A stretch of DNA of 64,000 nucleotides from Muricauda sp. MAR_2010_75 (GCF_000745185.1 NZ_JQNJ01000001.1:2379501-2443500); one strand, 5' to 3'. Shown: positions 24,668 to 34,634, counted from the first letter of the stretch. The notes: generated by a model from the letters alone, not told the origin. A program made the numbers and translations.

Positions 24668-25414
24668 TTAAATCACTTTAGCTTCGTTGTGCAATAAATC
24701 GACCAATTCCCCAACATTGTCCGCATCCACTAATTTAACTGGACCTTTGGGTGCCGGTTTTTCAAACTTTTGGTCTTGGGTAGGCTGGGATGCATCCACA
24801 GGCTCAACCACATTTAAGGCCTTCTTTCGGGCCATCATTATGCCGCGCATGTTGGGAATACGAAGGTCGCTTTCCTCAACCAATCCTTTTTGGCCACCGA
24901 TCACCAGTGGCAACGAAGTGCTTATTTTTTCCTTTCCACCATCAATCTCACGAATGGCGGTAGCGTTTGTGCCATCGACCTCTAAACTGATGCAGGTATT
25001 TACAAAGTTCATATCCAACAAAGTGGCCAAGATGCCAGGAACCATGCCCCCGTTATAATCGATGGATTCCCTGCCCGCTATAATGAGGTCGTAACTGCCA
25101 TTTTTTACCACTTCGGCCAATTGTTGGGCCACGAAGAAACCATCAGTGGGTTCGGCGTTAACCCGAATGGCCTCATCGGCACCAATGGCCAATGCCTTTC
25201 GGATGGTGGGCTCGGTCTGTGCACCACCCACGGTGGCCACATGAACCTCGGCGCCCTGTTTTTCCTTGAACCACATGGCACGCGTCAGTCCAAACTCATC
25301 ATTGGGATTTATAACAAATTGCACCCCATTGGTGTCAAACTTAGTATCGCCTTCCGTAAAATTGATTTTGGAAGTAGTATCCGGTACGTTGCTTATGCAA
25401 ACTAAAATCTTCAT
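24668..25414 (-). CDS. etfB: Electron transfer flavoprotein beta subunit
   Basis: 248 residues, the standard length. MKILVCISNVPDTTSKINF opens the protein; NPNDEFGLTRAMWFKE, DLIIAGRESIDYNGGMVPGI and LPLVIGGQKGLVEESDLRIPNMRGIMMARKK follow in the canonical order for the AMP-binding subunit. Forms the heterodimer with EtfA. Its promoter region, shared with divergent pdhB, holds a perfect 28-bp palindrome at 25458-25485, a likely operator for fatty-acid or amino-acid oxidation control. Confidence 0.95.
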   Translation of the reverse strand: MKILVCISNVPDTTSKINFTEGDTKFDTNGVQFVINPNDEFGLTRAMWFKEKQGAEVHVATVGGAQTEPTIRKALAIGADEAIRVNAEPTDGFFVAQQLAEVVKNGSYDLIIAGRESIDYNGGMVPGILATLLDMNFVNTCISLEVDGTNATAIREIDGGKEKISTSLPLVIGGQKGLVEESDLRIPNMRGIMMARKKALNVVEPVDASQPTQDQKFEKPAPKGPVKLVDADNVGELVDLLHNEAKVI

Positions 25415-25457
25415 ATATACTTTAGGTTTATGGTTTCAAAGATAGCTATTAAATTCT

Positions 25458-25485
25458 AAATTTATTATGCATGCATAATAAATTT
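25458..25485. promoter_or_regulatory. Perfect 28-bp palindrome, probable operator of etfB/pdhB region
   Basis: The half-site AAATTTATTATGCA (25458-25471) is followed without spacer by its exact complement (25472-25485). It lies 43 bp upstream of the etfB start and ~100 bp upstream of pdhB. The length and symmetry fit a dimeric or double-dimeric TetR-type binding site. Confidence 0.65.
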
Positions 25486-25533
25486 TGTTCTTTTTTTTGA
25501 TTGAAGTCAAAGGATTGTTCGTGTAGTTTTTGC

Positions 25534-25541
25534 TATTTTTG
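25534..25541 (+). promoter_or_regulatory. pdhB: Bacteroidota-type -7 box for pdhB
   Basis: TATTTTTG fits the TAnnTTTG consensus of the primary sigma factor in this phylum; a TTG at 25515-25517 could serve as the -33 element. The start codon is 45 bp downstream. Confidence 0.45.
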
Positions 25542-25585
25542 CTTGCGTTTTTAAGCACACTAACGAATCTATTTATCACCAGTTA

Positions 25586-26563
25586 ATGAAAACACTACAG
25601 TTTAGGGAAGCCATTGCAGAGGCGATGACTGAGGAAATGCGAAGGGATGATACCATTTATTTGATGGGAGAGGAAGTGGCCGAATACAATGGGGCCTACA
25701 AAGCTTCAAAAGGAATGTTGGATGAATTTGGACCTGAACGCGTTTTGGACACCCCCATTTCTGAGTTGGGATTTGCCGGTATCGGTGTGGGTTCTGCCAT
25801 GAACGGTAACAGACCCATCATAGAATTTATGACCTTCAACTTCTCATTGGTGGGAATAGATCAGATCATCAACAATGCGGCTAAAATCAGGCAAATGTCT
25901 GCTGGTCAGTTTCCATGCCCCATTGTTTTTAGGGGTCCTACTGCTTCTGCTGGACAATTGGCAGCAACGCACTCCCAAGCTTTTGAAAGTTGGTTCGCCA
26001 ACTGTCCTGGATTAAAGGTGGTGGTGCCCTCCAATCCTGCTGATGCCAAAGGTTTGTTGAAATCAGCCATTCGTGATGACGACCCTGTTATCTTTATGGA
26101 ATCGGAGCAGATGTACGGTGACAAAGGTGAAGTTCCGGAAGGAGAGTATACCATTCCATTGGGTGTGGCCGATATCAAAAGAGAAGGCACCGATGTGACC
26201 ATTGTTTCCTTTGGGAAGATTATTAAAGAAGCGTACAAAGCAGCCGATGAATTGGAGAAAGAAGGCATTAGCTGTGAAATCATCGATTTGCGTACCGTGC
26301 GTCCCATGGATCACGACGCCATTCTTACATCAGTAAAGAAAACCAATAGAATGGTAATTTTGGAGGAAGCATGGCCTTTTGGCAATGTGGCCACCGAAAT
26401 TATATATCAAGTTCAGGATAAAGCATTCGATTATTTGGATGCACCCATCGTAAAACTCAACACAGCAGATACCCCTGCGCCCTATTCCCCGGTGCTTTTG
26501 GCGGAATGGTTGCCCAATCACGAGGATGTGATCAAAGCTGTTAAAAAGGTTTTATATAAATAA
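25586..26563 (+). CDS. pdhB: Pyruvate dehydrogenase E1 component, beta subunit
   Basis: 325 residues, the typical length of the alpha2beta2-type E1 beta subunit. It decarboxylates pyruvate with thiamine diphosphate supplied jointly with the alpha subunit. Features: LMGEEVAEYNGAYKASKGML (ThDP-activating Glu), DTPISELGFAGIGVGSAMNG, FMTFNFSLVGIDQIINNAAK, GPTASAGQLAATHSQAFESWF, and the transketolase C-terminal domain with CEIIDLRTVRPMDHDAI. The alpha, E2 and E3 genes are not adjacent, so the complex is encoded at several loci. It ends in a terminator at 26591. Confidence 0.95.
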   Translation: MKTLQFREAIAEAMTEEMRRDDTIYLMGEEVAEYNGAYKASKGMLDEFGPERVLDTPISELGFAGIGVGSAMNGNRPIIEFMTFNFSLVGIDQIINNAAKIRQMSAGQFPCPIVFRGPTASAGQLAATHSQAFESWFANCPGLKVVVPSNPADAKGLLKSAIRDDDPVIFMESEQMYGDKGEVPEGEYTIPLGVADIKREGTDVTIVSFGKIIKEAYKAADELEKEGISCEIIDLRTVRPMDHDAILTSVKKTNRMVILEEAWPFGNVATEIIYQVQDKAFDYLDAPIVKLNTADTPAPYSPVLLAEWLPNHEDVIKAVKKVLYK

Positions 26564-26590
26564 ACTTGGTTATATTTGTAAGGTATTTGG

Positions 26591-26622
26591 GCCTCATCGA
26601 CTTTCGTTGATGGGGCTTTTTT
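26591..26622 (+). terminator. Terminator after pdhB
   Basis: GCCTCATCGAC (26591-26601) pairs, with two G-U pairs, with GTTGATGGGGC (26606-26616), followed by a T run. Confidence 0.8.
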
Positions 26623-26720
26623 AAGGAAACAGCTTTTGATAAAAAATTACTTTTAGTCAAATTTAACCGAAGTAAAACAGAAAGACCTCATGGTTTTTCA
26701 AGTGTCCCATATATCAAAAC

Positions 26721-29216
26721 ATGAAGAGATTCCTTGCCGTATTCTTTTTCCTGTCTTTTTTGGCTCTTTCTGCCCAAACCAAGGTTGGAGGCATTGTTTT
26801 GGATGAATCGGGCGAGCCCGTTGCCTTTGCCAATATCATTTTTAAAAACTCATCTGAAGGTACGATCACCAACGATAACGGACGTTTTTATCTGGAATCC
26901 GATGAGACATACGAAGCTGTTACCGTTTCCTTTATAGGCTATGAGACCATGGAAGTGACCTTACCTCAAAAAGTAAACTACGGTCTGGAAATAGTGCTGA
27001 CCGAATCCATGGAGCAATTAAAGGAAGTGGTGGTGTATACGGGAAAACAATCCAAAAAGGACAATCCGGCCATAGATATTCTCCGGAAAATTTGGGAAAA
27101 AAAGCGGGAGAACGGGGTTCGGATGTTCAGACAATATGAGTATGACAAATACGAAAAAATAGAGTTTGACCTCAATACCATTGACAGTGCCCTAATTCAA
27201 AGTAAGTTGTTCAAAGGACTGGAATTTATGTTCGAGGATTTGGATACCTCCCGGGTTACCGGAAAAACCTACCTGCCTTTTTTCTTGAACGAGAACTTTT
27301 CCAGAGTCTATGGTGATAACACCATAAACAAGGAAAAAGAAGATGTATTAGGGAACAAGAGTTCCGGTTTCGAAGGCAACCAGGCCATAACCGCTTTTGT
27401 GGAAGACCTCTATACAGATTACAATATTTACGACAACTACCTACGGTTTTTTGATAAAAGCTTTACCAGTCCACTGTCCAAAACCGGGATCGACACCTAT
27501 AACTATGTACTTTCGGATAGTACTTTCATTGATAATAAATGGTGTTATAACATCATCTATTACCCCAGACGAAAGAACGAACTTACCTTTAAAGGGGATT
27601 TTTGGGTAAACGATTCCACCTTTGCGATCAAGAAGATAAATATGCAGGTCACCAAAAGTGCCAACATCAACTGGGTAAAGGAGATCTATATTGAACAGGA
27701 TTTTGATGTGGTGAATGATTCGGTTTTTCTATTGAAAAGAGATTACATGCTGAGCGATTTTGCCTTTTCCAAAAAGGAAAAATCACGTGGAGTGTATGGA
27801 AAACGAACTACGGTCTTCGATAATTACAAGTTCAATACCAACCATCCCGAAGAGTTTTACAAGTCGGAATCGGACCCCTATGACCCAAGGGTCTTTGCAC
27901 GGGACAGCACCTTTTGGAAAAATGCCCGATTGGAAACCCTTAATGATGATGAATCTGGGATTTTTAAACTGCTTGATACCCTAAAAACCGTACCCAAGTT
28001 CCGGACCTATTATGACATTGTGAGTATTTTGGGTTCGGGCTATGTTGAAATAGACAAGTGGAACCTGGACATTGGGGATATTTATAGCACATTTGGTTAC
28101 AATGATGCCGAAGGAATTCGGCTTAGGGGAGGAGCCCGGACCTATTTTGGTCAGAACGATCCTTGGCGCTTGGAGGGTTATATGGCCTATGGATTTGATG
28201 ATCAAAAGTTTAAGCACGGGTTTTCAGGGAAATTTCTGCTGGATAGAAAAACCCGTCTTATTGTCTCTGGCGGAAACCGGAGGGACATTGAACAATTGGG
28301 ACTTAGTCTGACCAGTACCAATGATGTTTTGGGACGAAGTATTGCTTCCTCTTCATTGGTAACGGTGGGTTCGAACAATCGTTTGACCAATATTAATCTG
28401 TCTACCCTTAACTTTGAGATGGAACCGGCCAAGAATTTTAGGATCAGTTTGGGAGGGTCATTCCGAACATTGAGTTCGGCCTTGCCCGATGCGTTCAGTT
28501 TGGATTATGTTGATTTGGAATCCCCTACCGGGATATCATCAGAAGTAAGGCAATTTGACCTCAATACAACGCTGATTTATACACCGGGCAGGCGAACTAT
28601 TGGCTATGGGGTGGAACGGGTGAATATAAACGACGACCACAGCACGCTAGTGCTCAACTATACCAAAGGTATCAACGGTTTTTTGGAAAGTGATTTTGAT
28701 TACGAGCGAATCCAGTTTTCATACCGACAACCATGGCAGGTAGGCGGTTTTGGACGACTTACCAGTAGCGTGGAATTGGGCAAGACTTTTGGGGCGGTAC
28801 CACTTTCTCTTTTGAGTGTAATTCCCGGGAACCAGACTCTGTTTTCGTTGTACAATGCCTTCCCCAATTTAGATTTTTATGAGTTCGTGACAGATACGTA
28901 TGCCACCGTACACTTGGAGCATAACTTTAATGGAAGGCTGTTTTCAAGGATTCCAGTGCTCCGTAACTTCAACCTTAGGGAAATTGTGGGATTACGTGGA
29001 GCCTGGGGGCAGCTCTCCGATGAAAATAAAGCCCTTAGTGCACCTAGCAATATCCCTCTTATGGCGCCAGAAGATCAAATTTATTGGGAGTATTCCTTCG
29101 GAGTGGGCAATATCTTCAAGATTTTTAGAATCGATTTCAATTTTAGGGGAAACTACTTGGATAACCCAGATGCCCGACCATTTGGGATTACAGGAACCTT
29201 CGGATTTAATTTTTAA
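26721..29216 (+). CDS. DUF5686 outer membrane protein with carboxypeptidase-regulatory-like N-domain
   Basis: 831 residues. A signal peptide (RFLAVFFFLSFLALSAQ) precedes a CarboxypepD_reg-like beta-sandwich (~20-105): VGGIVLDESGEPVAFANIIF, then GTITNDNGRFYLE, VTVSFIGYETMEVTLP. The rest is the DUF5686 domain, ending in predicted beta-barrel strands with alternating hydrophobics and a terminal Phe (GITGTFGFNF), as in outer membrane proteins. The N-domain is the one found on SusC-like transporters, but no TonB box or plug is visible. Function unknown. Stands alone between pdhB and ppa. Confidence 0.85.
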   Translation: MKRFLAVFFFLSFLALSAQTKVGGIVLDESGEPVAFANIIFKNSSEGTITNDNGRFYLESDETYEAVTVSFIGYETMEVTLPQKVNYGLEIVLTESMEQLKEVVVYTGKQSKKDNPAIDILRKIWEKKRENGVRMFRQYEYDKYEKIEFDLNTIDSALIQSKLFKGLEFMFEDLDTSRVTGKTYLPFFLNENFSRVYGDNTINKEKEDVLGNKSSGFEGNQAITAFVEDLYTDYNIYDNYLRFFDKSFTSPLSKTGIDTYNYVLSDSTFIDNKWCYNIIYYPRRKNELTFKGDFWVNDSTFAIKKINMQVTKSANINWVKEIYIEQDFDVVNDSVFLLKRDYMLSDFAFSKKEKSRGVYGKRTTVFDNYKFNTNHPEEFYKSESDPYDPRVFARDSTFWKNARLETLNDDESGIFKLLDTLKTVPKFRTYYDIVSILGSGYVEIDKWNLDIGDIYSTFGYNDAEGIRLRGGARTYFGQNDPWRLEGYMAYGFDDQKFKHGFSGKFLLDRKTRLIVSGGNRRDIEQLGLSLTSTNDVLGRSIASSSLVTVGSNNRLTNINLSTLNFEMEPAKNFRISLGGSFRTLSSALPDAFSLDYVDLESPTGISSEVRQFDLNTTLIYTPGRRTIGYGVERVNINDDHSTLVLNYTKGINGFLESDFDYERIQFSYRQPWQVGGFGRLTSSVELGKTFGAVPLSLLSVIPGNQTLFSLYNAFPNLDFYEFVTDTYATVHLEHNFNGRLFSRIPVLRNFNLREIVGLRGAWGQLSDENKALSAPSNIPLMAPEDQIYWEYSFGVGNIFKIFRIDFNFRGNYLDNPDARPFGITGTFGFNF

Positions 29217-29263
29217 TTAAAGGAAAAAGACCAATTTCCTTACCCAATTCCAGTAATACGGGC

Positions 29264-29271
29264 TATTTTTG
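29264..29271 (+). promoter_or_regulatory. ppa: -7 box upstream of ppa
   Basis: TATTTTTG matches TAnnTTTG, 19 bp before the ATG. No clear -33 TTTG is seen at the right distance. Confidence 0.4.
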
Positions 29272-29290
29272 CAAAAACAAAACTTCAAAA

Positions 29291-29818
29291 ATGTCCAAAA
29301 AAGAACCTCTTACTTTTGATGTATTGATTGAAATTCCAAAAGGTAGCCGAAACAAATACGAATACGATTTTACACTACATAAGATCAGGTTTGATCGTAC
29401 CCTCTTTTCTTCCATGATGTATCCCGGTGATTATGGCTTTATTCCAGAAACACTCGCATTGGATGGGGATCCGTTGGATGTTTTGGTCCTATGTACCGAG
29501 CCAACCTATCCTATGGTGGTTGCCGAGGTGAAGCCCGTGGGGGTCTTCCACATGACTGATGAAAAAGGGCCAGACGAAAAATTGATTTGTGTGCCCGTTT
29601 CGGACCCCATTTGGAGCAAAAGGGATGATATTAGTGAACTCAACCCACACAGATTAAAGGAAATAGAGCACTTTTTTCAAGTGTACAAAGACTTGGAAAA
29701 AAAGAAGGTCGATACCGGCGGTTGGGGCGATGTCAATGAAGCCATAGCCATTTATCACGAATGTGTGAAACGCTATGAGGAAAGTGAGCACAAAAAGAAA
29801 CGAACCTATACCATATAG
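29291..29818 (+). CDS. ppa: Inorganic pyrophosphatase (family I, soluble)
   Basis: 175 residues. Hydrolyses PPi released by biosynthesis. The family I signature is present: PKGSRNKYEYDF, DRTLFSSMMYPGDYGFIPETLALDGDPLDVLVL (carrying the D-x-D-P-x-D metal-binding aspartates) and VCVPVSDPIW-type strand (LICVPVSDPIW). It lies 113 bp before the membrane pyrophosphatase, so two unrelated PPi-splitting enzymes are neighbours, with a terminator between. Confidence 0.96.
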   Translation: MSKKEPLTFDVLIEIPKGSRNKYEYDFTLHKIRFDRTLFSSMMYPGDYGFIPETLALDGDPLDVLVLCTEPTYPMVVAEVKPVGVFHMTDEKGPDEKLICVPVSDPIWSKRDDISELNPHRLKEIEHFFQVYKDLEKKKVDTGGWGDVNEAIAIYHECVKRYEESEHKKKRTYTI

Positions 29819-29838
29819 ATAACATAGGCCTAGAATTT

Positions 29839-29872
29839 ATGCGCTTTTAACAATCAAAAGCGCATTTTTTTT
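29839..29872 (+). terminator. Terminator after ppa
   Basis: ATGCGCTTTT (29839-29848) pairs with AAAAGCGCAT (29856-29865), followed by eight T. Confidence 0.88.
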
Positions 29873-29931
29873 ATTACTTCGTATTTTACTACATTAGCTG
29901 CCATTAAAAAATTCTTAAATAACTACAAACT

Positions 29932-32322
29932 ATGGATTTGATCATAAAATTTTTGCCCGTATTTGGTATTCTGGGCTTGCTGTATGTGATTGTAAAGAAC
30001 GTATGGATTTCTAAACAGGAAGTCGGGGATGAAAAGATGGCAAAAATTGCCAAGAACATTGCGGATGGGGCAATGTCATTTCTAAAGGCTGAATATAAGA
30101 TTCTTAGCATTTTCGTCATCTGCGTAGCCGTTTTATTGTTCTTTAAAGGAAGCAATGAAGCAGGTTCAAACGGTATGGTTGCCTTTTCCTTTATTGTTGG
30201 AGCCATTTGTTCGGCTTTGGCTGGTTTCATTGGAATGAAAGTGGCCACAAAAGCCAATGTAAGAACTACAAATGCCGCTAGAACCTCTTTGGGCAAAGCA
30301 TTGGAAGTAGCCTTTGCTGGTGGTGCTGTTATGGGGCTTGGTGTTGTTGGTCTTGGTGTTCTTGGTTTGAGTAGCTTATTTTGGTTGTATCAGGAAATGT
30401 GGCCAGGTGCAGATAATTTATCAATGGTCTTAAACGTACTTACAGGATTTTCCATGGGAGCTTCATCCATAGCCTTGTTTGCCCGTGTTGGCGGCGGTAT
30501 TTATACCAAAGCTGCTGATGTAGGAGCAGATTTGGTTGGAAAAGTAGAAGCAGGAATACCTGAAGATCATCCATTGAACCCTGCAACCATTGCTGATAAC
30601 GTAGGAGATAACGTAGGTGATGTTGCAGGTATGGGTGCCGACCTTTTTGAATCATACGTGGGCTCCATTATCGGTACAATGGTTTTGGGAGCATTTATCA
30701 TAACCCCTGATTTTGAAGGATTGGGTGCCGTATATCTTCCATTGGTATTGGCCGCTGTTGGTATCGTCATGTCAATCATTGGATCTTTCTTTGTAAAAGT
30801 AAAAGATGGAGGAAATCCACAGACCGCCTTGAATATTGGTGAGTTTGGTTCGGCCATTTTAATGGTTATCGCTTCTTATTTTATAATTAATGCCATGATT
30901 CCTGAAGCTGTTGATGGCTTGCCATACGGGGCAATGGGAATTTTTTGGGCAACCATTGCAGGTCTTGTTGCCGGTTTGGGTGTTGGTAAAATAACCGAAT
31001 ATTACACAGGTACTGGAACTAAACCAGTGAGTTCAATTGTGCGTCAATCAGAAACTGGAGCCGCAACAAATATTATTGCAGGTCTTGGAGTAGGTATGAT
31101 GTCAACCATGGTTCCAATTTTGTTGATTGCAATCGCTATTTTGGTTTCGCACCATTTTGCAGGCCTTTACGGAATTGCGATTGCTGCCGTGGGAATGTTG
31201 GCAAATACAGGTATCCAATTGGCCGTTGATGCCTATGGACCCATTTCAGATAACGCTGGCGGAATTGCAGAAATGGCAGAATTGCCACACGAAGTTCGTG
31301 AACGTACCGATAAATTGGATGCCGTTGGGAATACGACCGCAGCCATTGGTAAGGGTTTTGCCATTGCTTCGGCTGCTTTGACCGCTTTGGCATTGTTTGC
31401 CGCATTTATGCAGGTTGCACACGTTTCGTCCATTGATGTTTCAAAACCGAAGGTAATGGCCGGTCTGTTGATTGGTGGAATGCTTCCTTTTGTATTTTCA
31501 GCCTTATCAATGAATGCTGTGGGACGCGCCGCAATGGCCATGATAGAAGAAGTCCGTAGGCAATTTAAAGATATTCCACAGCTGAAGGCTGCTTTGACCG
31601 TAATGAGAAAGTATGATTCGGACATGTCTAAGGCAACTACCGAGGATAGAGCTATTTTTGATGCCGCTGATGGACATGCCGATTACCAAAAATGTGTAGA
31701 AATTTCCACGAAAGCCTCTATCAAGGAAATGGTTTTACCAGGATTGTTGGCCATAGCGGTACCTGTTGCCGTGGGCTTTATTGGAAAAGCGGAAATGTTG
31801 GGCGGATTGCTGGCCGGTGTGACCACTTGTGGAGTGTTGATGGCAATTTTCCAATCCAATGCCGGTGGAGCATGGGACAATGCAAAGAAAATGATCGAAG
31901 CCGATGGTCGAAAGGGTACAGATGCCCATAAAGCTGCTGTAGTTGGTGATACGGTTGGAGATCCTTTCAAAGATACTTCTGGACCTTCCTTGAACATCTT
32001 GTTGAAATTGATGTCCGTTGTGGCCTTGGTAATCGCGCCAAGTTTGGTAAGCTTATCACCAGGAGATGAATTGAGCATGGTTAAAGAAAATGGAACCGTT
32101 ATCACCATTTCTGAGGAAGGCATGAAGGAAACCAAGACCATCGAGAAAAAGTTTACCGTGGAAATCAGTAATACGGCTGATGGAACTTACAAAGCTATCG
32201 TAACATCAAGCTTTGAGGATGATGGAGAAGTAATGGATGAAGTAAAAGAGTTTGAAGCTAATTCCAAAGAAGAATTGGAGCAAATGATTGAAGAATATAA
32301 AAGTGCTAAGGCAAAGAATTAG
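29932..32322 (+). CDS. hppA: Membrane-bound (Na+/H+-translocating) pyrophosphatase with C-terminal soluble tail
   Basis: 796 residues, about 16 membrane helices. Couples PPi hydrolysis to outward pumping of Na+ and/or H+. Catalytic loop: [20 protein letters not shown] then [19 protein letters not shown]; the late loops [14 protein letters not shown] and [21 protein letters not shown] complete the site. [20 protein letters not shown] has Ala at the position that separates K+-dependent (Ala) from K+-independent (Lys) enzymes, so K+ dependence is likely. After the last membrane segment a ~90-residue hydrophilic tail (from ~[13 protein letters not shown]) has a beta-rich domain and acidic helix. 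Most M-PPases lack this tail. Confidence 0.95.
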   Translation: MDLIIKFLPVFGILGLLYVIVKNVWISKQEVGDEKMAKIAKNIADGAMSFLKAEYKILSIFVICVAVLLFFKGSNEAGSNGMVAFSFIVGAICSALAGFIGMKVATKANVRTTNAARTSLGKALEVAFAGGAVMGLGVVGLGVLGLSSLFWLYQEMWPGADNLSMVLNVLTGFSMGASSIALFARVGGGIYTKAADVGADLVGKVEAGIPEDHPLNPATIADNVGDNVGDVAGMGADLFESYVGSIIGTMVLGAFIITPDFEGLGAVYLPLVLAAVGIVMSIIGSFFVKVKDGGNPQTALNIGEFGSAILMVIASYFIINAMIPEAVDGLPYGAMGIFWATIAGLVAGLGVGKITEYYTGTGTKPVSSIVRQSETGAATNIIAGLGVGMMSTMVPILLIAIAILVSHHFAGLYGIAIAAVGMLANTGIQLAVDAYGPISDNAGGIAEMAELPHEVRERTDKLDAVGNTTAAIGKGFAIASAALTALALFAAFMQVAHVSSIDVSKPKVMAGLLIGGMLPFVFSALSMNAVGRAAMAMIEEVRRQFKDIPQLKAALTVMRKYDSDMSKATTEDRAIFDAADGHADYQKCVEISTKASIKEMVLPGLLAIAVPVAVGFIGKAEMLGGLLAGVTTCGVLMAIFQSNAGGAWDNAKKMIEADGRKGTDAHKAAVVGDTVGDPFKDTSGPSLNILLKLMSVVALVIAPSLVSLSPGDELSMVKENGTVITISEEGMKETKTIEKKFTVEISNTADGTYKAIVTSSFEDDGEVMDEVKEFEANSKEELEQMIEEYKSAKAKN

Positions 32323-32350
32323 CGCTTGCTTTTAAACATCAAAAGCTGAA

Positions 32351-32378
32351 AAAACCACGCCTTGGCGTGGTTTTTTTA
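32351..32378. terminator. Bidirectional terminator between hppA and the PQQ-dehydrogenase
   Basis: AAAACCACGCC (32351-32361) and GGCGTGGTTTT (32364-32374) form a stem with a two-base loop. T runs on both strands let it serve both convergent genes. Confidence 0.88.
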
Positions 32379-32392
32379 TTTCAGCATCAACA

Positions 32393-34501
32393 TTATTCCA
32401 ACGCAAATGCCACAATTTGATCACCCGGTTTTGTGCCCAATTTTTCACCGCCACAGGCAATGGCGATGTACTGTTTGCCGTCAACCTCATACATGGCAGG
32501 CGTGGCAAAGGCGGGAGCAGGTAATTTATATTTCCAAAGTAATGCTCCGGTATTTTTATCAAAAGCCCTTAAATGGCCATCCACAGTCCCAGCAATGAAT
32601 AGGAGTCCATTTTCAGTGACCACAGGGCCTCCGTAGTTGGCACTTCCCGTAATGGGGTCATCCTCTGCTCTTACTTCGGGCATATCACCCAAGGTAATGG
32701 ACCATAAAAAGTCACCCGAATTCAAATCTATGGCATGCATGGTTCCCCAAGGCGGGCTTATTGCCGGAAAACCTTTATTGTCCTGAAATCGGGAATACCC
32801 TTTAAATTTATATGGCAAGGGGTATCCTTGTGAAGTTCCTTCAGCGACAGCCTCACTTTTTTCATCAAAAAGAAATTGAAGCAAGGCCTCTTTTTCATCC
32901 TCGGGAATCTGAGGAAACCCGGTCATCATTCCTTTTCCGTTGGCAATCAATTCGGAAACTTCCATTTTGGTCTTAGATTCTTTTATATTGATAAGGGAAG
33001 GATAACCGCTGGAAGCCATTCCTTTTCGGTCTTTCTGATGGCAGATCACACAGTACCTGTTATAAACGATTTCACCCAAGGACGTATCTTCAGCTATTTC
33101 TTCATTTTCTACCATCTGAAGGTACCATGGAATCTCATTGGAATTCACATAAATGATACCGTCCTCTGGGTCGGCACCAGTACCTCCCCATTCTGCGGCA
33201 CCATCAAGCCCGGGAAAAAGTACATTGGGTTCCAAGCTAGGAGGAGCAAATTCCCGTTTATCCATATTGCGTATGATCTCTTGAAGTTCTTCTTTATTTT
33301 CCGCATACGGACTTATATCAGCCTCTGTTAAATCTTTGGCCAATCTGGCAAAAGGCTTCGGTTTTACGGGAATGGGTTGGGTGGGCCATGCTTCCTCACC
33401 ATTCAAAGTGGAAGCAGGGACAGGAACTTCCTCAATATCAAAAAGCGGTTCACCCGTAGCGCGATCAAATACATAAACATAGCCTTGCTTGGTAACTTGG
33501 GCCACGGCCTTTATCTTCTTTCCATCCCTTTTAACAGTAATGAGGTTGGGTGGAGCAGGGAGGTCCCGGTCCCAAATGTCGTGATGAACCAATTGAAAAT
33601 GCCAAATTCGCTCACCAGTCTTGGCATTTAAGGCCAACAAGGTATTGGCAAATAAGTTGGAGCCATTTCGTTTTCCTCCATAAAAATCTGGAGAAGCAGA
33701 ACCTGTTGGAATATAAATTATTCCTGTTTCTTCATCAAGGGTCATTCCAGACCAATTGTTGGCCGCCCCAACGATATCACTTTTGTATGCATTTTTGTTT
33801 TTCCATGTGTCATAGCCTTGTTCATTGGGATGTGGGATTGTGTGAAAAACCCATTCCACATCACCTGTGATGACATTAAAGGCCATAACATTCCCCGGGG
33901 CAGAGCCTACATCCTCACCCAAGCGAATAGGCATAATAATTAGGTCCTTGTAAATGGTTCCGGGGGTGTTGGAAATCAAAAACTTATTTTTGGCCGAATT
34001 GGGCATGCCGGTATGAAGGTCAATTTTTCCGTTATCACCAAAAGTGGAAATGGGTTTGCCCGTTAAGGCATTGATGGCATACAGATTGGGTCCGGCCGTG
34101 TACAGAATTCGCTTGTCATCGTCTTTGGACCAATAGGAAACGCCCCTACTGGTGGATAAATTCAGCCGAAGGGAATCGCCGAAGCGCCATAACTCTTTTC
34201 CAGTTCCCGCATGGATGGCCACGGCCCGAAGTGCTGCGGTAACGCCGTACATGATGGTATCAACCACAATGGGGTTCATTTGCATTTGACCGCTATCCCT
34301 CGTGGAATAGGACCATGCCAGTTTAAGGTTTTTTACGTTCTCCTTATTGATTTGTGACAAAGTGGAGTAGTGGTTTCGGTCCGGACCACCCAGATAGGAT
34401 GACCAAGTGGTATAGTCTTTTTTGGGTTGCTCCTCTGAGAGTTCACAACCAAAAAAAAATAGCCCTAGGGGTAGCAATAGGAAAAATCGGAACGTTTTCA
34501 A
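32393..34501 (-). CDS. PQQ-dependent dehydrogenase with embedded cytochrome c domain, lipoprotein
   Basis: 702 residues. The lipoprotein signal (FFLLLPLGLFFFGC) suggests anchoring to the outer or inner membrane. The beta-propeller of the quinoprotein glucose/alcohol dehydrogenase family starts at TTWSSYLGGPDRNHYSTLSQI and shows the W-motif repeats (LAWSYSTRDSG, IWHFQLVHHDIWDRDLPAPP). Between propeller blades (~475-550) a cytochrome c domain is inserted: NRYCVICHQKDRKGM with heme ligands C484/C487/H488, and a possible distal Met in KGMMTGFPQI. No PQQ synthesis genes are nearby, so PQQ may be imported. Substrate unknown. Confidence 0.88.
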   Translation of the reverse strand: MKTFRFFLLLPLGLFFFGCELSEEQPKKDYTTWSSYLGGPDRNHYSTLSQINKENVKNLKLAWSYSTRDSGQMQMNPIVVDTIMYGVTAALRAVAIHAGTGKELWRFGDSLRLNLSTSRGVSYWSKDDDKRILYTAGPNLYAINALTGKPISTFGDNGKIDLHTGMPNSAKNKFLISNTPGTIYKDLIIMPIRLGEDVGSAPGNVMAFNVITGDVEWVFHTIPHPNEQGYDTWKNKNAYKSDIVGAANNWSGMTLDEETGIIYIPTGSASPDFYGGKRNGSNLFANTLLALNAKTGERIWHFQLVHHDIWDRDLPAPPNLITVKRDGKKIKAVAQVTKQGYVYVFDRATGEPLFDIEEVPVPASTLNGEEAWPTQPIPVKPKPFARLAKDLTEADISPYAENKEELQEIIRNMDKREFAPPSLEPNVLFPGLDGAAEWGGTGADPEDGIIYVNSNEIPWYLQMVENEEIAEDTSLGEIVYNRYCVICHQKDRKGMASSGYPSLINIKESKTKMEVSELIANGKGMMTGFPQIPEDEKEALLQFLFDEKSEAVAEGTSQGYPLPYKFKGYSRFQDNKGFPAISPPWGTMHAIDLNSGDFLWSITLGDMPEVRAEDDPITGSANYGGPVVTENGLLFIAGTVDGHLRAFDKNTGALLWKYKLPAPAFATPAMYEVDGKQYIAIACGGEKLGTKPGDQIVAFALE

Positions 34502-34581
34502 GTTTGTTAGGTTTAAAATGTAGTGCCTTCTAAACTACTAAAAATAGCCAAATAATTGGGTGACAGTGTTGAGTTGAAGAG

Positions 34582-34609
34582 AAAAAACCACATCTCGGAT
34601 GTGGTTTTT
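34582..34609. terminator. Bidirectional hairpin terminator upstream of the PQQ-dehydrogenase
   Basis: AAAAACCACATC (34583-34594) pairs with GATGTGGTTTTT (34598-34609) around a TCG loop. On either strand it ends in T. It lies 80 bp upstream of the dehydrogenase start and would end any minus-strand transcript not ended earlier, and plus-strand read-through. Confidence 0.7.
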
Positions 34610-34634
34610 CAAAGGCTGAAATTCGAAGGAAGGT

